From Sternotherus odoratus (lineage: Eukaryota > Chordata > Testudines > Kinosternidae): a stretch of 64,000 nt of DNA. This document shows positions 11,645 through 22,453 of this stretch, piece after piece. Made by a program: the position numbers and the translations under genes. Numbering within the stretch: position 1 is the first letter of the stretch; each line of letters opens with the position of its first letter. Location of the stretch: assembly GCA_032164245.1 (NCBI GenBank), contig JAVMKO010000021.1, positions 9,492,285-9,556,284 on the forward strand. The letters run 5' to 3'. A model generated the notes under the pieces. That model ran no database searches and was not told the origin of the DNA. It was given only the letters and a program-made list of their open reading frames with translations.

Positions 11645-13110
11645 AAGCTGGGTTATTTTCAAACATGCACAAACGCTATTCTGTCTTGGGGCTAGCACCT
11701 TCTGCTGCACAGCCCTCGCCCGATGCAGGTGGTGGACAGACAGGAAAGGGGAGGGGAGCTCCTGATTGCTGAGCTCAAGAAAGGGCTAATCCCTTGGAAA
11801 GCATGTGGAATTCTTTTCATTTCCACCCTAGCTGTCATGGGATTGCGGACGGCCAATGAGAGCAGAGCACTGGCGTCTCCTCCAGAGCATCAGGAACAGC
11901 GGGGTGCACGCGCTCACTGCACTGGGGGCAGCTGGGTTCTCCCTTGGCCCTGTTCAAAGTGGGGTACGAGGGGTAGATTTCCCTGCCTTTGCTGGGGCTT
12001 ACCCCGGGCCTCTTGGTATCTTCCTAAACCACCCCAGCCAGGAGGCCTCTGATCTCTGGTTCACCATAATGCTTCGCACCAAGTGGCAGGCAGTTGCCAA
12101 ATATTTTTTTTCTGCAGGAGGAGATTCCCCAAACTCTCACCAAACTTCCTCTCCAGGGACAAGACCCTCTAACACCTCCCATTTCCCCACCCCTGCCAGC
12201 TCCTGAGACCAAACACGCTTTCCGGCATGTGCCATTTAATGACCCCAGACTGAAAGGAGTCACCCAAAGCAGATGCAGAGCTTTGCACCGGAATCCATGT
12301 GTAGGTGGACAGTGTGAACAGGCAGCTCCTCTCCCCACCCCACAGCCCTGGGGGGCAGGGACCGTGCTGCCCTCCCACACGGACAGCGCCTTGCACATTG
12401 TGCATGCCACCAGCAAACACACAGCCAGAGCTACCCCCAGCTAAGCAGCATCTTGCATAGAACAATTTCCCACGCTGGTGCTGGTATATTGCACGGGCGG
12501 GGCAGCCACTGCATCCCTCTCCAACAAGTTCCCCCCTCTCTGAGCTTGCTATGCCCCGCCCCTTCCCCCCACCCCCATCAAAGTGAAAAGCCAGACACCC
12601 TCGAACATCAGCGTGCGCGGGATCAGGCCCTGCTGCATGAAGACTTGCACAGAGGGGCGGCGCTAGCTGCGGGTTGATGGAGCCCAGTTGTTTTCACAGC
12701 CCAAGGAGAACGCACTACAATTAAAAGGGCTGATAATGCACAACACATCAGCTATGGCAAACAGCGGGCATTGCTGCCAAAGGAGATACTGCTCCCTGGT
12801 ACCGTCCAGCGCTGCAGGGAAGCAGAAGGGCATCCCTGCTTGGGAAAAGGGCCTCCCACCCCGCTGAATCACAGCGGAAGAGTTCAGCTCGCCCTCCACC
12901 GACAGAATGGGAGAACCAAGCTCAGGAGCTGGCTGCCACGCCAGGGAGTAACTGTGACCACCGTGTCAGCGGCACAGAGAACGTGTTTCCACTTTAGGGT
13001 CCAACCTACTCTCCCTTGCAACGAAGGAAGGGGCTGCATTATTCACAAACCCATCCTAGTGTTTACCACCTCAACGCAAAAGCCACTGGTAGTCTCTGGC
13101 TCTCCCAAAA

Positions 13111-13208
13111 AGGCCCCCAGTCCAGCAAGGCACTTAAGCACATGCTCACACGAGCAGTTGCCTCGGATTCAGGGGAGTTCCCGGAAGTGCTGTGTTGAAT
13201 CGGGTCTG
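13111..13208. mobile_element. Palindromic MITE, copy 1
   Basis: The ends GGCCCCCAGTCCAGCAA and TTGAATCGGGTCTG are rough inverted repeats, and the interior carries GCACTTAAGCACATGC. A relative lies at 47611-47750 with ends GGCCCCGATCCAGG and TTCCTGAATCAGGACTGG. Confidence 0.5.
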
Positions 13209-13299
13209 TAGCTCCTAGTAGGATATTCCTCCATGCACACACGCAGACCACGGACACTGATCAAAGCTTAGGCGGCCCCATTCATGCATGGGGATCCAG

Positions 13300-13500
13300 A
13301 ATGCTTTGCAAATGTTCCTCGACACACGGTGTAGGAATCCCATCCCTGATCGCGGGAAGGCAGCCAGCTCTAGAGTGGAGCATGACATCTGCAGGCGCAG
13401 CCGCAGGAGTGAACAGCAGCAGTTTAGGACAGAAAGTGAAGGAGAGGTCTGTATCCACTTGAAATTGCACAGGCAGGATAGAATTATCCAATGCGGCCAG
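13300..13500 (+). repeat. Unnamed interspersed repeat, copy 1 of 3
   Basis: Shares with 15125-15315 and, inverted, with 19030-19195 the ordered words TGGAGCATG, TTTAGGACAGAAAGTGAA and ACTTGAAATTGCACAGG. The three copies are well diverged. I do not recognise the family. Confidence 0.5.
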
Positions 13501-14746
13501 GACACCGGCGCCAACGCCCCTTCCCTCATACGCAGAGCCATGAGCTCTCCAATCACTGCAAAAGATCAGGCCCTTGGGTTTACATCTTATTGGACAGGGG
13601 ATGCTCAAAGCACTGGTATCTGGTTCTCTCTCGGTATCTCACTTGGCTGCTAAAGTCTAATATGGCCCTTGCTGCCCTTTCTACAACACCCAGTACTCCA
13701 TTCCCAGAAAAACACCAGCACACCGTATTTATGTACAGCACAGCTAGAGATACTGCAGGGTAGAATCCCAGCTCCGCAATACCCACACCGGCTCCCCAAG
13801 GAAATGGACCAGCAAGACACAGAAGCGGCAGCAGAAACTCAGCTGAAAGGGAAGACAGACAGAAGTCTGAGCTGTTAGTGGGAAGCTGTCGATTTTCACG
13901 GCTGAGGGATTTAATCCAGCCGCAGCCTGTGCTGGTAGCAACATATCCAGATGTACCTGGCATCTCACTCTCCATAGGTCCTTGGTGAACTGCCCTGGAT
14001 CTGCTCATCCCAGCCAGTACACACCGGCTGGATACACACATACGCTCCGGTTCAGAGAACCATGTGTCTGGTTCGCATGAGCTCCCAGACTGGAGGCGAA
14101 GGAAAAGAAAGAGAAAGCCTTCTGGAGGAGGAAACCTTGGCCTCCCCATGCTGGAAGGTATCTCGGGCACAGCCTCCTCGGAGTGGCTCCGGAGGCAGTG
14201 AGAGCTTGGCTGGAGAAGGACTTTGGGATCTGGCCTCATCCCAAAGTAAAGAGACAGAAGCACTCCTCTGGGGAAAACCACCATGGGGAGGGTGCGAAAA
14301 GAGCACCAATAAGCTGGTTTTAAAAGCCAACTCTGAAACAACTCTAACAGACCCAGCCACAAACCCGAATATTCCCTCCTAGCCTGGGACTTTGGCTCTC
14401 GCTTCTGAACCAAAGGAAGTGCAGGCCCAGACTTAAAGATTCAAGAGATTCCAACATCTTGGACCTCAGTTGCCCACAAAGGCCCCAAACATCGTCGTTC
14501 ACCCAGCCGCAGAGCCCACCGGGCCCATGCACCGACCCGAACTCCACCTTTACATCTCTAAAGCCTCTCTCCCCTCCACTGTCTAGTGTGGCAGGCAGCC
14601 ATTTTGAGTTCAGTTCAGTGCAGATTGTCACAAAAGCCCACACACTGGGCTCTCTCCTGGAGGCTTTGCTTTTGTTCCTTTGTGTTTGGGGTTGTGCTTC
14701 ATCTAAAACAAAAGATACTCAGGCTGAACGTCTGCGTTTGGTCTTT

Positions 14747-14900
14747 AGGTTTCAAAGTAGCAGCCGTGTTAGTCTATATCCGTAAAAAGAACAGGAATAC
14801 TTTCGATGCATCTGATGAAGTAGGCTATAGCCTACGAAAGCTTATGCTGAAATAAATTTGTTAGTCTCTAAGGTGCCACAAGTACTGCCGTTCCTGTTTT
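14747..14900 (+). mobile_element. Penelope-like relic with fold-back arm, copy B
   Basis: The 154-bp element sits between perfect 11-bp duplications. Its left arm (14747-14801: TTTCAAAGTAGCAGCCGTG .. AAAAAGAACAGGAATACTT) is an inverted copy of this family's tail region. The right arm begins with the hammerhead core, continues TTTGTTAGTCTCTAAGGTGC, and ends AGTACTGCCGTTCCTGTTTT, complementary to the left arm's AACAGGAATACTT. The composite is therefore a head-to-head structure from one insertion. No coding capacity is present. It is antisense to NHSL3. Confidence 0.78.
14812..14849 (+). ncRNA. Hammerhead ribozyme core, copy B (best preserved)
   Basis: CTGATGA (14812-14818) is intact, followed by one extra A. 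Stem II GTAGGC/GCCTAC (14820-14825 with 14830-14835) has six perfect pairs and a TATA loop. GAAA is at 14836-14839. Stem III is the short AGC/GCT (14839-14841 with 14846-14848) around TTAT. This reduced stem III is the known Penelope-associated hammerhead variant. The nucleotide at the cleavage position (14849) is G, and hammerheads need A, C or U there, so self-cleavage is predicted to be lost. Confidence 0.7.
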
Positions 14901-15124
14901 GTTTGGTCTTTGTGTTTGGAAAACACAACACTCGGGTTAATACATTCTTTGTACAGCATCAGAAAAACTGGGGAAATCTTAATTATTGCTTTTAAAAAGA
15001 GGTTATTTAATAAAATAACCCAAAATATTGCCTAAATCCCCTCAACAGTTGGGAAGAGGTCACACAGGTTTAGACTGCTGACGGGAGAAGGAGAAGAGTC
15101 TTCCATTCCTCCGGCTCTTCTCAG

Positions 15125-15315
15125 ACAGAAGGCACTTTACTGACTGTACCAACCACCACCAACAGGAATAATTCCACCCACCCTTGAAATGCATCTGCTT
15201 CTGGGATGGAGCATGGCAGCTGGTCCACAGCTCACAGTAACACAACAATACAGTTCAGGGCCTAAAGTAAAATAGAATCCTGAATCAAGTTGAAATGGTT
15301 GAGGGAATTTGATTT
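15125..15315 (+). repeat. Unnamed interspersed repeat, copy 2 of 3
   Basis: Ordered words GATGGAGCATGGCAGCTG, ACAGTTCAGGGCCTAAAGTA and AAGTTGAAATGGTTGAGG parallel copy 1 at 13300. Confidence 0.45.
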
Positions 15316-17636
15316 TCATAGCTACACAGAATGCACAAGGACAGCAGCAGGACACTACCATGTGTCCATCCAAATGCCCGCCAGGAGCCCTGCACTGACT
15401 CGAACCCTAAGCAATTCCTGAACGTGAATTTCACTGGAGAATCTAGAGGAAATTCTCCTTCCCAGCCGCTTCTCCCTTATGGCCCACGCTCAGCAGATGG
15501 AGGCAAAGGCCCAGGCTACAATGCAGGGCTAAGAAAGTGCACAGCAGAGGCTGCAGGTTGGTTGAGAGGCGTCCAGATGGCCGCACCAACAGGAGTGCCC
15601 CACACGGGTGAGTGCCAGGTTGTCACAATGAGACTGAGCCGGAGTTGCTATTCAGTGCAAGTCAATCCCTGCTGCGGACACAGAGCTTGCAAAAGCAGAC
15701 AGCTGCCAGCACCGTGGGGCCTGACCTCAGCCTCTGCTCTGTTCACTCCGACTGGGGCAGGGGAAGCTCCATTCCAGCTCCCTACATGCCAGTACTACAC
15801 AGTACAGAGAAGCGACCTACCTGGCCTGGAGCAAAGCAAAAGGGTGCCATGGATTCTAGCCACTGCAACCCCAGGCTGACAGCAGTGGGGCATGGGGGGT
15901 GCCCCCCACACAGCAGGATGAAGAGACCTCTCCGCTGATCACCCCTGGGCATGGAGCGTCACAGCAAGTTACAGGACCCACCTTTCACTTCCAGGAGCCT
16001 CAACTCCAGAGAGAGATTTGGGGCTTGGAAGGGTCTGCTCCAGAGAGACCCGGAGGCAGGACAGACAGGGGACGGCAGGTCAGAACTGAAGCAGGGTGCG
16101 GGGGGGAGCAGGGCTGGAACAGGAAAAGGTGCTGGTCACTGAGGGTCACTGACAGAGCTGCGGCTGGAGGAGGGATCCAGGACCGAAGTAGGTGCAGGTT
16201 GGGATTGAGGCACCTCAGCAAAGGGGGCTGAGTCCGGAGCAGGCACTGCTCAGGGAGGTAGGGAGGGGCTCCACCCAGTCCCACAGCTGCCTGGTGGAAG
16301 CCAGCAGTTGCCTGCCCGGAGTTTGCATGTCTTGGGACAGTGCTACTAACTCAGGACTCACTGAATACAAGGGCTTGCTGGGTGTTTCTCTAGTGGGAGG
16401 GGCCCTTCAGCAAAGCAGCCCCACACTGTGTTTCATGCCAGAGCGAGCGGCTCTGCAGCTTTCCGCGGCCTCAGCTGCACACATCTATCTCAATCATCTC
16501 CACAGCAATGCCTCAACTTGCCTGCTCCCTCTGCAAAGGATCCTGCAGCAGGAGGCAGGGGAACACCCAGCTCAGTCAGCCCCTTCCACCACCACTGACT
16601 CACAGGAGAAAAATGAGAAGCAGAGGTTGTGGAGGAGGCGAGTCAAAGGGGGTGGAGATGGGGAGCAGCAAGGACCAAAGGGATTAAAGGAGAGGGAAAA
16701 GCCAGTTTATCTTCCTCTGCAGTGCTCAGTCCTAGAAGCCTTGGGGCTCGCCACACACAACCAGGTCTTGCCCTTCAATCTCAGCACCATCACCCCCAGT
16801 CCGGGACGCCAGACGCTGCATGCAACCCACAGGGCTTCCAGAACGGCTGTTCCTCACAACACCGTCCCTCATGGGCTTGTTTCCACAGCCTGCATCGGGA
16901 TACTGATCACGGGCATGCAGATGTGCTCATTGTACAACCAGCCAGGGCGTGTGCATGTGTCTGTATCTTCCTCCTGGCTGCAACTGCATTGGTGGATCCC
17001 CTTTGGATCCCGCAGAAACCCCAGCTGTAAATCTGAAGAAAGCGAAAGGAATGGAAATATCAGAACTAAGGGGATGAATGACAAACACGTTTCCCCCCCT
17101 TTCTAGACACTCTCTTCTACTTGCTAAAGGAACCTGCCTGGAATCCAGGCCCTTGTTGTTCTGTGAGTCTTGTATCCGGATACACATCCCTCTGGCACGC
17201 AGCAGCAAGGCCAGAGGAAAAGGGCAACAATATTTCTGATGACATCCCAGCAACACCCCTCGCAGTTACAGAGACTGTTAACAGTCCCTTACCAACCCCG
17301 TTATTTTCCAGGGGTTGCAACCGCCTCGCTGGGCTGAGAGGTTCAGAGCCCCCCGCCTCAGCCCAGGAACTGTTCTTCTAACAAGGAATAAATAATCCAG
17401 GTTCCCATTTCTAACCCCAATCAGGATTCAACCCACAGAGGGAACTATAAATCTATTGCCACACGTACACCCGCTCTGGATATGTCCATCAGTGGGGAAA
17501 GAAAACCTGGGTATTTTGTTTTCTCCCGCCAGTTCCCCCGGCACACATGGAAAGCAACAGCGTTGACCCACTAGATTGTAACAAGGCAAAGCTCCACAAA
17601 GGACTAAGCCTAGATGCAATCCACGAGAGGAATGAC

Positions 17637-17870
17637 TATATTGGAAAAGACGAGTGGTCCATCCAGTCTAGCAGCCTGCCTCCAGCAATGCCTTGTACCA
17701 GCTGCTTTAAAAGTCGGGAACACACCTGTTTGTGCAATACTGGCTCTTCACAGAAAATTCCTCCCTAGCGCCAGTTAGTGAGCAACATGTGCCCTGAAGC
17801 CTGAGGATTGGTCCCCCTTGGAATTTCATCCAGCTGCAGATGTCATTCTTATCACACTATTTAGCAATTC
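17637..17870 (-). mobile_element. CR1 3' end fragment
   Basis: GTGGTCCATCCAGTCTAGCA and GTACCAGCTGCTT are the reverse complement of the turtle CR1 3' region. CCCTGAAGCCTGAGGATTGG follows in the expected order. Confidence 0.65.
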
Positions 17871-18034
17871 TCTGCCAGCCCCCCTGGAAGGCTCTAAAAG
17901 CCCCTTACAATATTTAGGGATAAATCCTCACAACGTATCTGAGAAACATGTAGTCACATTATTATCCCCAATTTACTGAACGAGACAGAGATGCTAAGTG
18001 ACTTGCTCAGGGTCACACAAACGTCAGAACCCTG

Positions 18035-18118
18035 CATCCGACGAAGTGGGTATTAGTCCACGAAAGCTTATGCTTGAATACTTTAGTTAGTCTTTAAGGT
18101 GCCACAGGACTCTTTGTC
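18035..18118 (+). mobile_element. Minimal Penelope-like insertion, copy C (84 bp)
   Basis: The perfect 14-bp direct repeat ACGTCAGAACCCTG (18021-18034 and 18119-18132) brackets only 84 bp. The insert starts CATCCGACGAAG, the first bases of the hammerhead core, and stops at GGACTCTTTGTC. It thus lacks about 55 bp of tail present in copies A and D. The duplication proves a genuine insertion event, not a decayed longer copy. Confidence 0.85.
18038..18075 (+). ncRNA. Hammerhead ribozyme core, copy C
   Basis: The core box reads CCGACGA. Only the U4 position departs from the required bases, position 7 being variable. Stem II 18046-18051 with 18056-18061 has six pairs (two G-U) and loop ATTA. GAAA is at 18062-18065, stem III AGC/GCT at 18065-18067 with 18072-18074, and the cleavage base is T18075, an allowed base. 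One base away from a consensus core. Confidence 0.62.
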
Positions 18119-19029
18119 ACGTCAGAACCCTGGTTTCCTGAAATCCAGTTGCATGCTCTGGCCACTAGGCAATGCTGCCCTCCCTGTGAATATTTCTACA
18201 TTGTATGGTGAACTTCCACAAGTTAATTACATGCTGAATAAAACAAGTCCATGACTACAATAGAAATAAGCAGTAATGGCTTCTACCACCTCCACGGTCT
18301 CCACAAAAGGCCCGGCATCAACGCACATTACAAGCAGGAAATGTTGAGGCACGGAAGTGTAACTCCAGGGCCGGATGTTACAGCCCTTACTGAGGCAACG
18401 CTCCAGTGGGAGTCAGGATCAGGGCCCGAGGGAAAACTGAGCACCCGCAGTAACTCAACGACTCAGCCTTAGGGGCACATGTTCTACATCACTCCAGCAC
18501 TGGGTTTAGAACAGCTGTAACATCGGTCTCTGCTCCCCTGAATAGCTGTTCCATTCCACCAATAACCTCAGCCTCATTCCTCCGCCTCACAATCCCCACC
18601 CCTCTGCCCTGGGCCTCTGCCTGCACTCCGGAGAAAAGCCACCTAACAGGTTTTAAGGTAAATACCGATTTCCTCTGGAGCCAGAACCCAGCCGGAGAAG
18701 CCCAGGCCTGGAGAGCAGAGCGGTGCAGACAATACGGAGACTGAAGCGGTGGCAATCAGCAAGCAGACCACTTCAGACTGTGATCTTGTCAAGAGCCGTA
18801 CAGGGTCGGCTCAGGTCAGGGCACAGATGGGCCTGAGAGGCCAAAGAAAACCCAGGGTGTTGCATGAAGTGACTGAGCATGCGGAGTCAGGATTGAAGCA
18901 AGGCACCAGCATGGCGCCAGAGGACACTGTGTTGCTGGAGATGCTGCCGATGTCGTGACCCCCGGAGACAGGGGAGATTCCACAATACTTTTTTCTACAG
19001 GTGCAGGTACATGTGGCCAATACACCCCA

Positions 19030-19195
19030 CTGCCTACTATAGATCTGTTTCATTTTCAGTTGGATGCATTAGTCTTCTTCACTTCCTGTCCGAAACTTCT
19101 GAAGTGTTACAGCCTAGCACTGCTGTGCTCCACCCACAACTGGCTGCATTTCAAACGAGTCCTCTATTGCATTCGGAGGAATTAAAGCTGTTCTG
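19030..19195 (-). repeat. Unnamed interspersed repeat, copy 3 of 3
   Basis: On the minus strand it carries GGTGGAGCACAGCAG, GGACAGGAAGTGAAGAAG and CCAACTGAAAATG in the same order as the copies at 13300 and 15125. Confidence 0.5.
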
Positions 19196-19708
19196 TACAT
19201 ATCAAATACTAATGTGAAAGCTCAACGATTTGATATCCTGCTTCACACAGGGAGGGAGGCAGATTACTGACATGAGCATATGACCGAGCACATCCTTCCA
19301 CCTACCGGTACTTTACCATGCAGCCCGCAGCAACCACACCTCCTCCCTGTGCATTGAGCCAGCACACAATCAGGACTCCAGCACTCACATCCTTACACAC
19401 CCTGCTGCCCATCATACATGCTCCCCTGCCCACTGCTGATCACGTTATGTCCTGCCACATAGAAAGACACATCAACCCGATCCCACATGTTCTCACACTG
19501 GGTCGGATATTGCAGACTTGGGGGAGGAGGGGGTTATTATTTGAGGCGGTGGCTCCTGCTCTCTCTTACCAGCCCTCCTCTGCAGCTTCCCCCGGGCTCT
19601 AACCTTCTCCCGGTGGAGAGCAAGAGCTTTCACCATTGCTGCTGTCCCTGCCAGAAAAAGAGCTAGGCCAGAGACGGTGGAGAAGTGCAAACCCAGGCCT
19701 GTCTCTAC

Positions 19709-19833
19709 TAGGGTTGCTAGTTGTGGTTGGTCATATTCCTGGAGGTTTCATCACAGGGCATAAACTTTTAATTAAAAGATTAATCTTTAATTCCTGGAGA
19801 CTCCAGGACAACCCTGGAGGGTTGGCAACCCAA
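19709..19833. mobile_element. hAT-like MITE with GGGTTGC ends
   Basis: TAGGGTTGC at the left and GGCAACCCAA at the right are terminal inverted repeats. The interior is itself palindromic (ATTCCTGGAGG .. ATTAAAAGATTAAT .. CCTGGAGACTCCAGG). Flanking 8-mers GTCTCTAC (19701-19708) and GTCTCAAC (19834-19841) match at 7 of 8, the 8-bp duplication expected of hAT. Confidence 0.75.
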
Positions 19834-21179
19834 GTCTCAACCCATTTATCCCTGGTGGTAGGACAGGAAGTGGGAGCAAAGTGGAGGGAGGCAGAGAGTC
19901 CCACTCCTTGGCTGGCAATGGGGAGCTGCCAGGCACAGCACAGAGGGGCGGGCTGCTTCCACCCCCGGCTTCCCACAGGAGCAGCTTTGTGATGCTGTTA
20001 AATGGGGAGTCCCCTCCCGCCCCTCTCGGGAAAGGAGGAGGAGGTGCCCCCTGGGCAGGACGCAGCCCATCAGAGCTAAACCCTGGAGACGGCTCTCCTG
20101 CAAGAGGAGCCCCGTTCATCATCACCACCTCTGCAGATCCGTCCCAAGAGCATGAGTTAGCATGGGGGAGGAGGAGTGGTTTTAGCCAGTGGTAGCCGAG
20201 GTCCTGGCCAGCCAGCGCGGCAGGCCAGGTGTCTCCCCATGGTGAGCCTCCAGATTCTAGTGCCCAGAGGGAGCGCCTGTACTCATGACAAACACGTTCC
20301 CCGCCCGTTCCCCTCTTATCGACTTGTGGTTTATCCACAGACCCAGCCCAGCTTCTGGGATTGTCTCTCACTGGCTTAGTGCACCTGAGCTAGGTGAGAA
20401 AAAATCACCACATCTGGGCTGGCTTCCTCAGAGATGGGTACAAGGGCCCGTAAGCATCCGGCCATCTAGACCCAGACCATAGGACAGTCCCCTCAGAAAC
20501 ATCCGACCCAGGAAGCACCGTGCCCTCCTTCTCCGAGGCTGGGAAAGGCTCCGACCCTCTTTAGTGTGGGCTACCAAAGGGCAACACATGGATAATGGAG
20601 AAGCTGCTGGCATGGGCTACTGAGGTCATGGTGGCAGGACTCCACCTCATTTCTCCAAACCCTGCGGCCCAGGGGATTTTCCAAAGCAGCGTAGCCCCCG
20701 GGGAACACAGACCGGTGAAAGGGATCGGCCCAGCAGCCCCCCAGACTGAACTCCTCCAGCCACACAGCGGCTGCAGCTGCATTACCTACCCAGGAGGCGC
20801 GGGAGGGAGAAGATGGTTCTGTCTCTGACCCATTCAGCCCTGGCCTCTCTACACAGACTGCAGTGCCCAACATGATGGTGGTTCCCTATGGGAAATAGAC
20901 GGAGCCCATTGCGCTTTGACTGTCAGTCGGGTCACTTGCTTTTACAAAGCAGCGTTACTAGCGACCTGGATGCTCAGCTCAGCTCCACATGCCTCCACCT
21001 TGCAGGGTTCAGGACACTCCCCCAAATGTGTGGGGGAAAGAAAGAGTCACCAAGGGTCACAGACCCGGCAAACAAAACAATTAACCAGCGAGCCGGGTCG
21101 CTGAGGGGCACACTCCCGACAATAGATGATCCAGTTCTTTCAGACTCCTTTAACCACCGGGGACCCCAACAATCCCCGC

Positions 21180-21420
21180 AGTCCTCAGCATTGGGAGTGC
21201 TGCGGGGAGGAGGGGGGGGGGGAGGCTCAGCTGTGGACGGTGCCAAGAAGGAAGCGGTGTGAGCGCGGCACCCGGTGCCAGCGGCGACCCAGCGGCAGCT
21301 GGCTCCACTGGCCATCTTGTTTCCGCTGGGTGCAGTTTGGCCAGAGGCCATGTTCCGCTGCCATGACTCAGCGAGCGCCTGGTGGGCCCCTCCCGATAGG
21401 GCCGAGATAAAGAGCTCTGG
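21180..21420. promoter_or_regulatory. CpG-rich patch with YY1-like motif
   Basis: Contains GAGCGCGGCACCCGG, CAGCGGCGACCCAGCGG and CGAGCGCCTGG, with CCATCTTG (21312-21319; a YY1-type AAGATGG on the minus strand) and GGCCATGTTCCG (21347-21358). It could be an internal or antisense promoter, or just a GC-rich repeat. No transcript is visible. Confidence 0.25.
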
Positions 21421-22453
21421 TCTCCATGGAGTTCAAGGACTGCGAAGGCCCTTTCGGAGGCGGCAGGGGGATACGGTGCTGCAAAGCCTGTGGGGGCAAG
21501 GAGTGGGATTCACCCCAGTGCAGGGTGGGCAGAGTTTGATCCAGCGTGAGCAGGGGAGGGGGGTTGTTTCCATGGAGACGTAAAGAGTTTGTAACTTTTT
21601 GGGTATGGCCAGCCCGGGGTGGGGCTGGGTTATGAAAACACCTTGTCCCACGACAAACATGGTGTCAGGTGGGGGGAGAGAAGGATCTGGTTACAGGTGA
21701 CCAGCAAGGCAGGTACAGCCCCAGGAATCAACCCAAAGGGATGCCCTGCCCCCATCTCCTGGGAGGGAGAGAGAGCATCCTGGGCTCCGGATTCATCTTG
21801 AGTGACCCCATCTCCTGCCCACCTTTCCCTGCATTCTAGGAATTCCCCTGCGGTTGCCTCTGCCCGTGGGATGAGAGGGAAATAGATGCCCTGCTGGGGA
21901 AGCGTTCGTGGCAGCGGGAGCAGCTTTGCTGCTTCTGCCCCAAGCTGCACGGCTGGCTCACACCTGGGCCTGCGCTGTCCCTGCCCTGTGCGTTGGCACA
22001 CAGCAAAGTTAAACTGACTAGGTTCTCCCAACAGCTTCCTTTTGGCCCGGGCTTGGCATCACAAGTGCTGTGTCCGGGAGCAGGCAGCACTGGCATCCAT
22101 TCCCGGAGAGAAGGAAACCAGAAAGGGAGGAGGGAGGAAGGGCAAGGAGGAGAGAGAGAGAAATCAGGAGAGGAAAGGTGCAGACAGAAGAGAACCCCCG
22201 GAAAGGAGGAGGGATGTACCAAAGTGCAAGAGGGGAACAGGAGCTGCATTGGGTAGTGCAGCAGCTGCATGGATTACGAGCTGAATTTGGACCCTCTGTC
22301 CACAGACTCACAAGATCTGTGAGCATGGGGGCGTGAGAACCACTCAGCATTTGCCAGTGCGGCACCCCCCTCTCCCCAGCTGAAATATCTGCAGCAGTAA
22401 CCCTGGAGGGAGCAGTGTCCATGTCTCCTGCAGTGCAGAAGCTATGGGGTGGG

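Larger units (their letters stand above)
14736..14911. repeat. 11-bp target-site duplication pair around copy B
   Basis: GTTTGGTCTTT occurs at 14736-14746 and again at 14901-14911, exactly bracketing the 154-bp insertion. Confidence 0.85.
17925..18180 (-). repeat. MIR-type SINE split by Penelope-like copy C
   Basis: Minus-strand MIR core (TAAGTGACTTGCTCAGGGTC) runs up to the 14-bp duplication at 18021. It resumes after the insertion with CTGGTTTCCTGAAATCCAGT. The SINE therefore predates the Penelope-like insertion. Confidence 0.7.

Noticed and set aside
13580..14413. 277-codon open frame on the minus strand
   Set aside because: No homology seen; composition explains the lack of stops.
16192..17106. 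304-codon open frame on the plus strand
   Set aside because: No recognisable domain, low-complexity Ser/Gln/Pro-rich text, no matching splice or promoter signals; it lies antisense within an NHSL3 intron.
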